From assembly GCF_029625295.1 (NCBI RefSeq), contig NZ_CP121112.1, positions 1,736,001 through 1,800,000 on the forward strand: a DNA stretch of 64,000 nucleotides, written 5' to 3'. Below, piece by piece: positions 63,378-64,000 of the stretch. Each line of letters begins with the position of its first letter. The first letter of the stretch is position 1. The DNA comes from Flavobacterium gyeonganense (lineage in GTDB: Bacteria; Bacteroidota; Bacteroidia; Flavobacteriales; Flavobacteriaceae). The notes beneath the pieces were generated by a model that was not told the origin of the DNA, did no database searches, and was given only the letters and a program-made list of their open reading frames with translations. The position numbers were made by a program, and so were the translations under genes.

Positions 63378-64000
<623 letters not shown>

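Overview
The window looks like chromosomal DNA from a Flavobacterium-like member of the Bacteroidota. The DNA is AT-rich. Promoters match the Bacteroidetes pattern (TTG, about 19-23 nt, TAnnTTTG). There is a type IX secretion gene (porZ), a CarboxypepD-plug TonB-dependent receptor, an OmpA protein with thrombospondin type 3 repeats and a full Bat aerotolerance operon. No rRNA, tRNA, CRISPR array or prophage was seen. One IS3-family element is cut by the left edge.

Layout. 1-960: end of an IS3 element. 1026-16522, minus strand: OmpA porin, kbl, AddA-like helicase-nuclease, lspA, a zinc-less DksA/TraR protein, ileS, two exported proteins of unknown role and recO. 16575-19948: an O-acyltransferase-3 protein and porZ. 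20118-27740: gdhA, a small beta-barrel protein, metB, a DUF4163/DUF3298 lipoprotein, an AlbA-domain protein, an SDR and an aldo/keto reductase. 27964-37279, plus strand: moxR, DUF58, a two-TM protein and batA-batE. 37355-41684: gpsA, then a YqhD-like alcohol dehydrogenase and a DJ-1/PfpI protein divergent from a LysR regulator. 41864-49595, plus strand: an NrtR-like NUDIX regulator followed by a tight run of NAD/ADP-ribose-linked genes (Prs homologue, coiled-coil protein, vWA protein, PurA homologue, NADAR, KptA, deoxyribosyltransferase-like, NAMPT, rhodanese-like). 49754-54068: nadD, gmk, yicC, an ArsC/Spx-like protein, DinB, RlpA and a small membrane protein. 54171-64000, minus strand: TonB receptor, pgi, an unknown protein, an M23 lipoprotein, tryptophan 2,3-dioxygenase, a DUF3108 protein, a candidate small RNA and the 3' part of hppD.

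The most interesting block is 41864-49595. Three copies of one palindrome (TTTGYGTAA-N3-TTACRCAAA) sit at the promoters of the NUDIX regulator and of the Prs-led operon. This suggests one ADP-ribose-sensing regulator controls nicotinamide salvage (Prs homologue plus NAMPT) together with ADP-ribose/RNA-end enzymes (NADAR, KptA), a divergent PurA and a vWA protein.

Sequence quality matters here. At least nine genes or reading frames are broken by single-base length changes in A/T runs, including the essential ileS. Restoring one base per site (mostly adding one) gives full-length family proteins, so I annotate these as whole genes and treat the breaks as probable consensus errors. Intergenic regions also carry several dispersed repeat families and a GC-rich element at 52022-52140.
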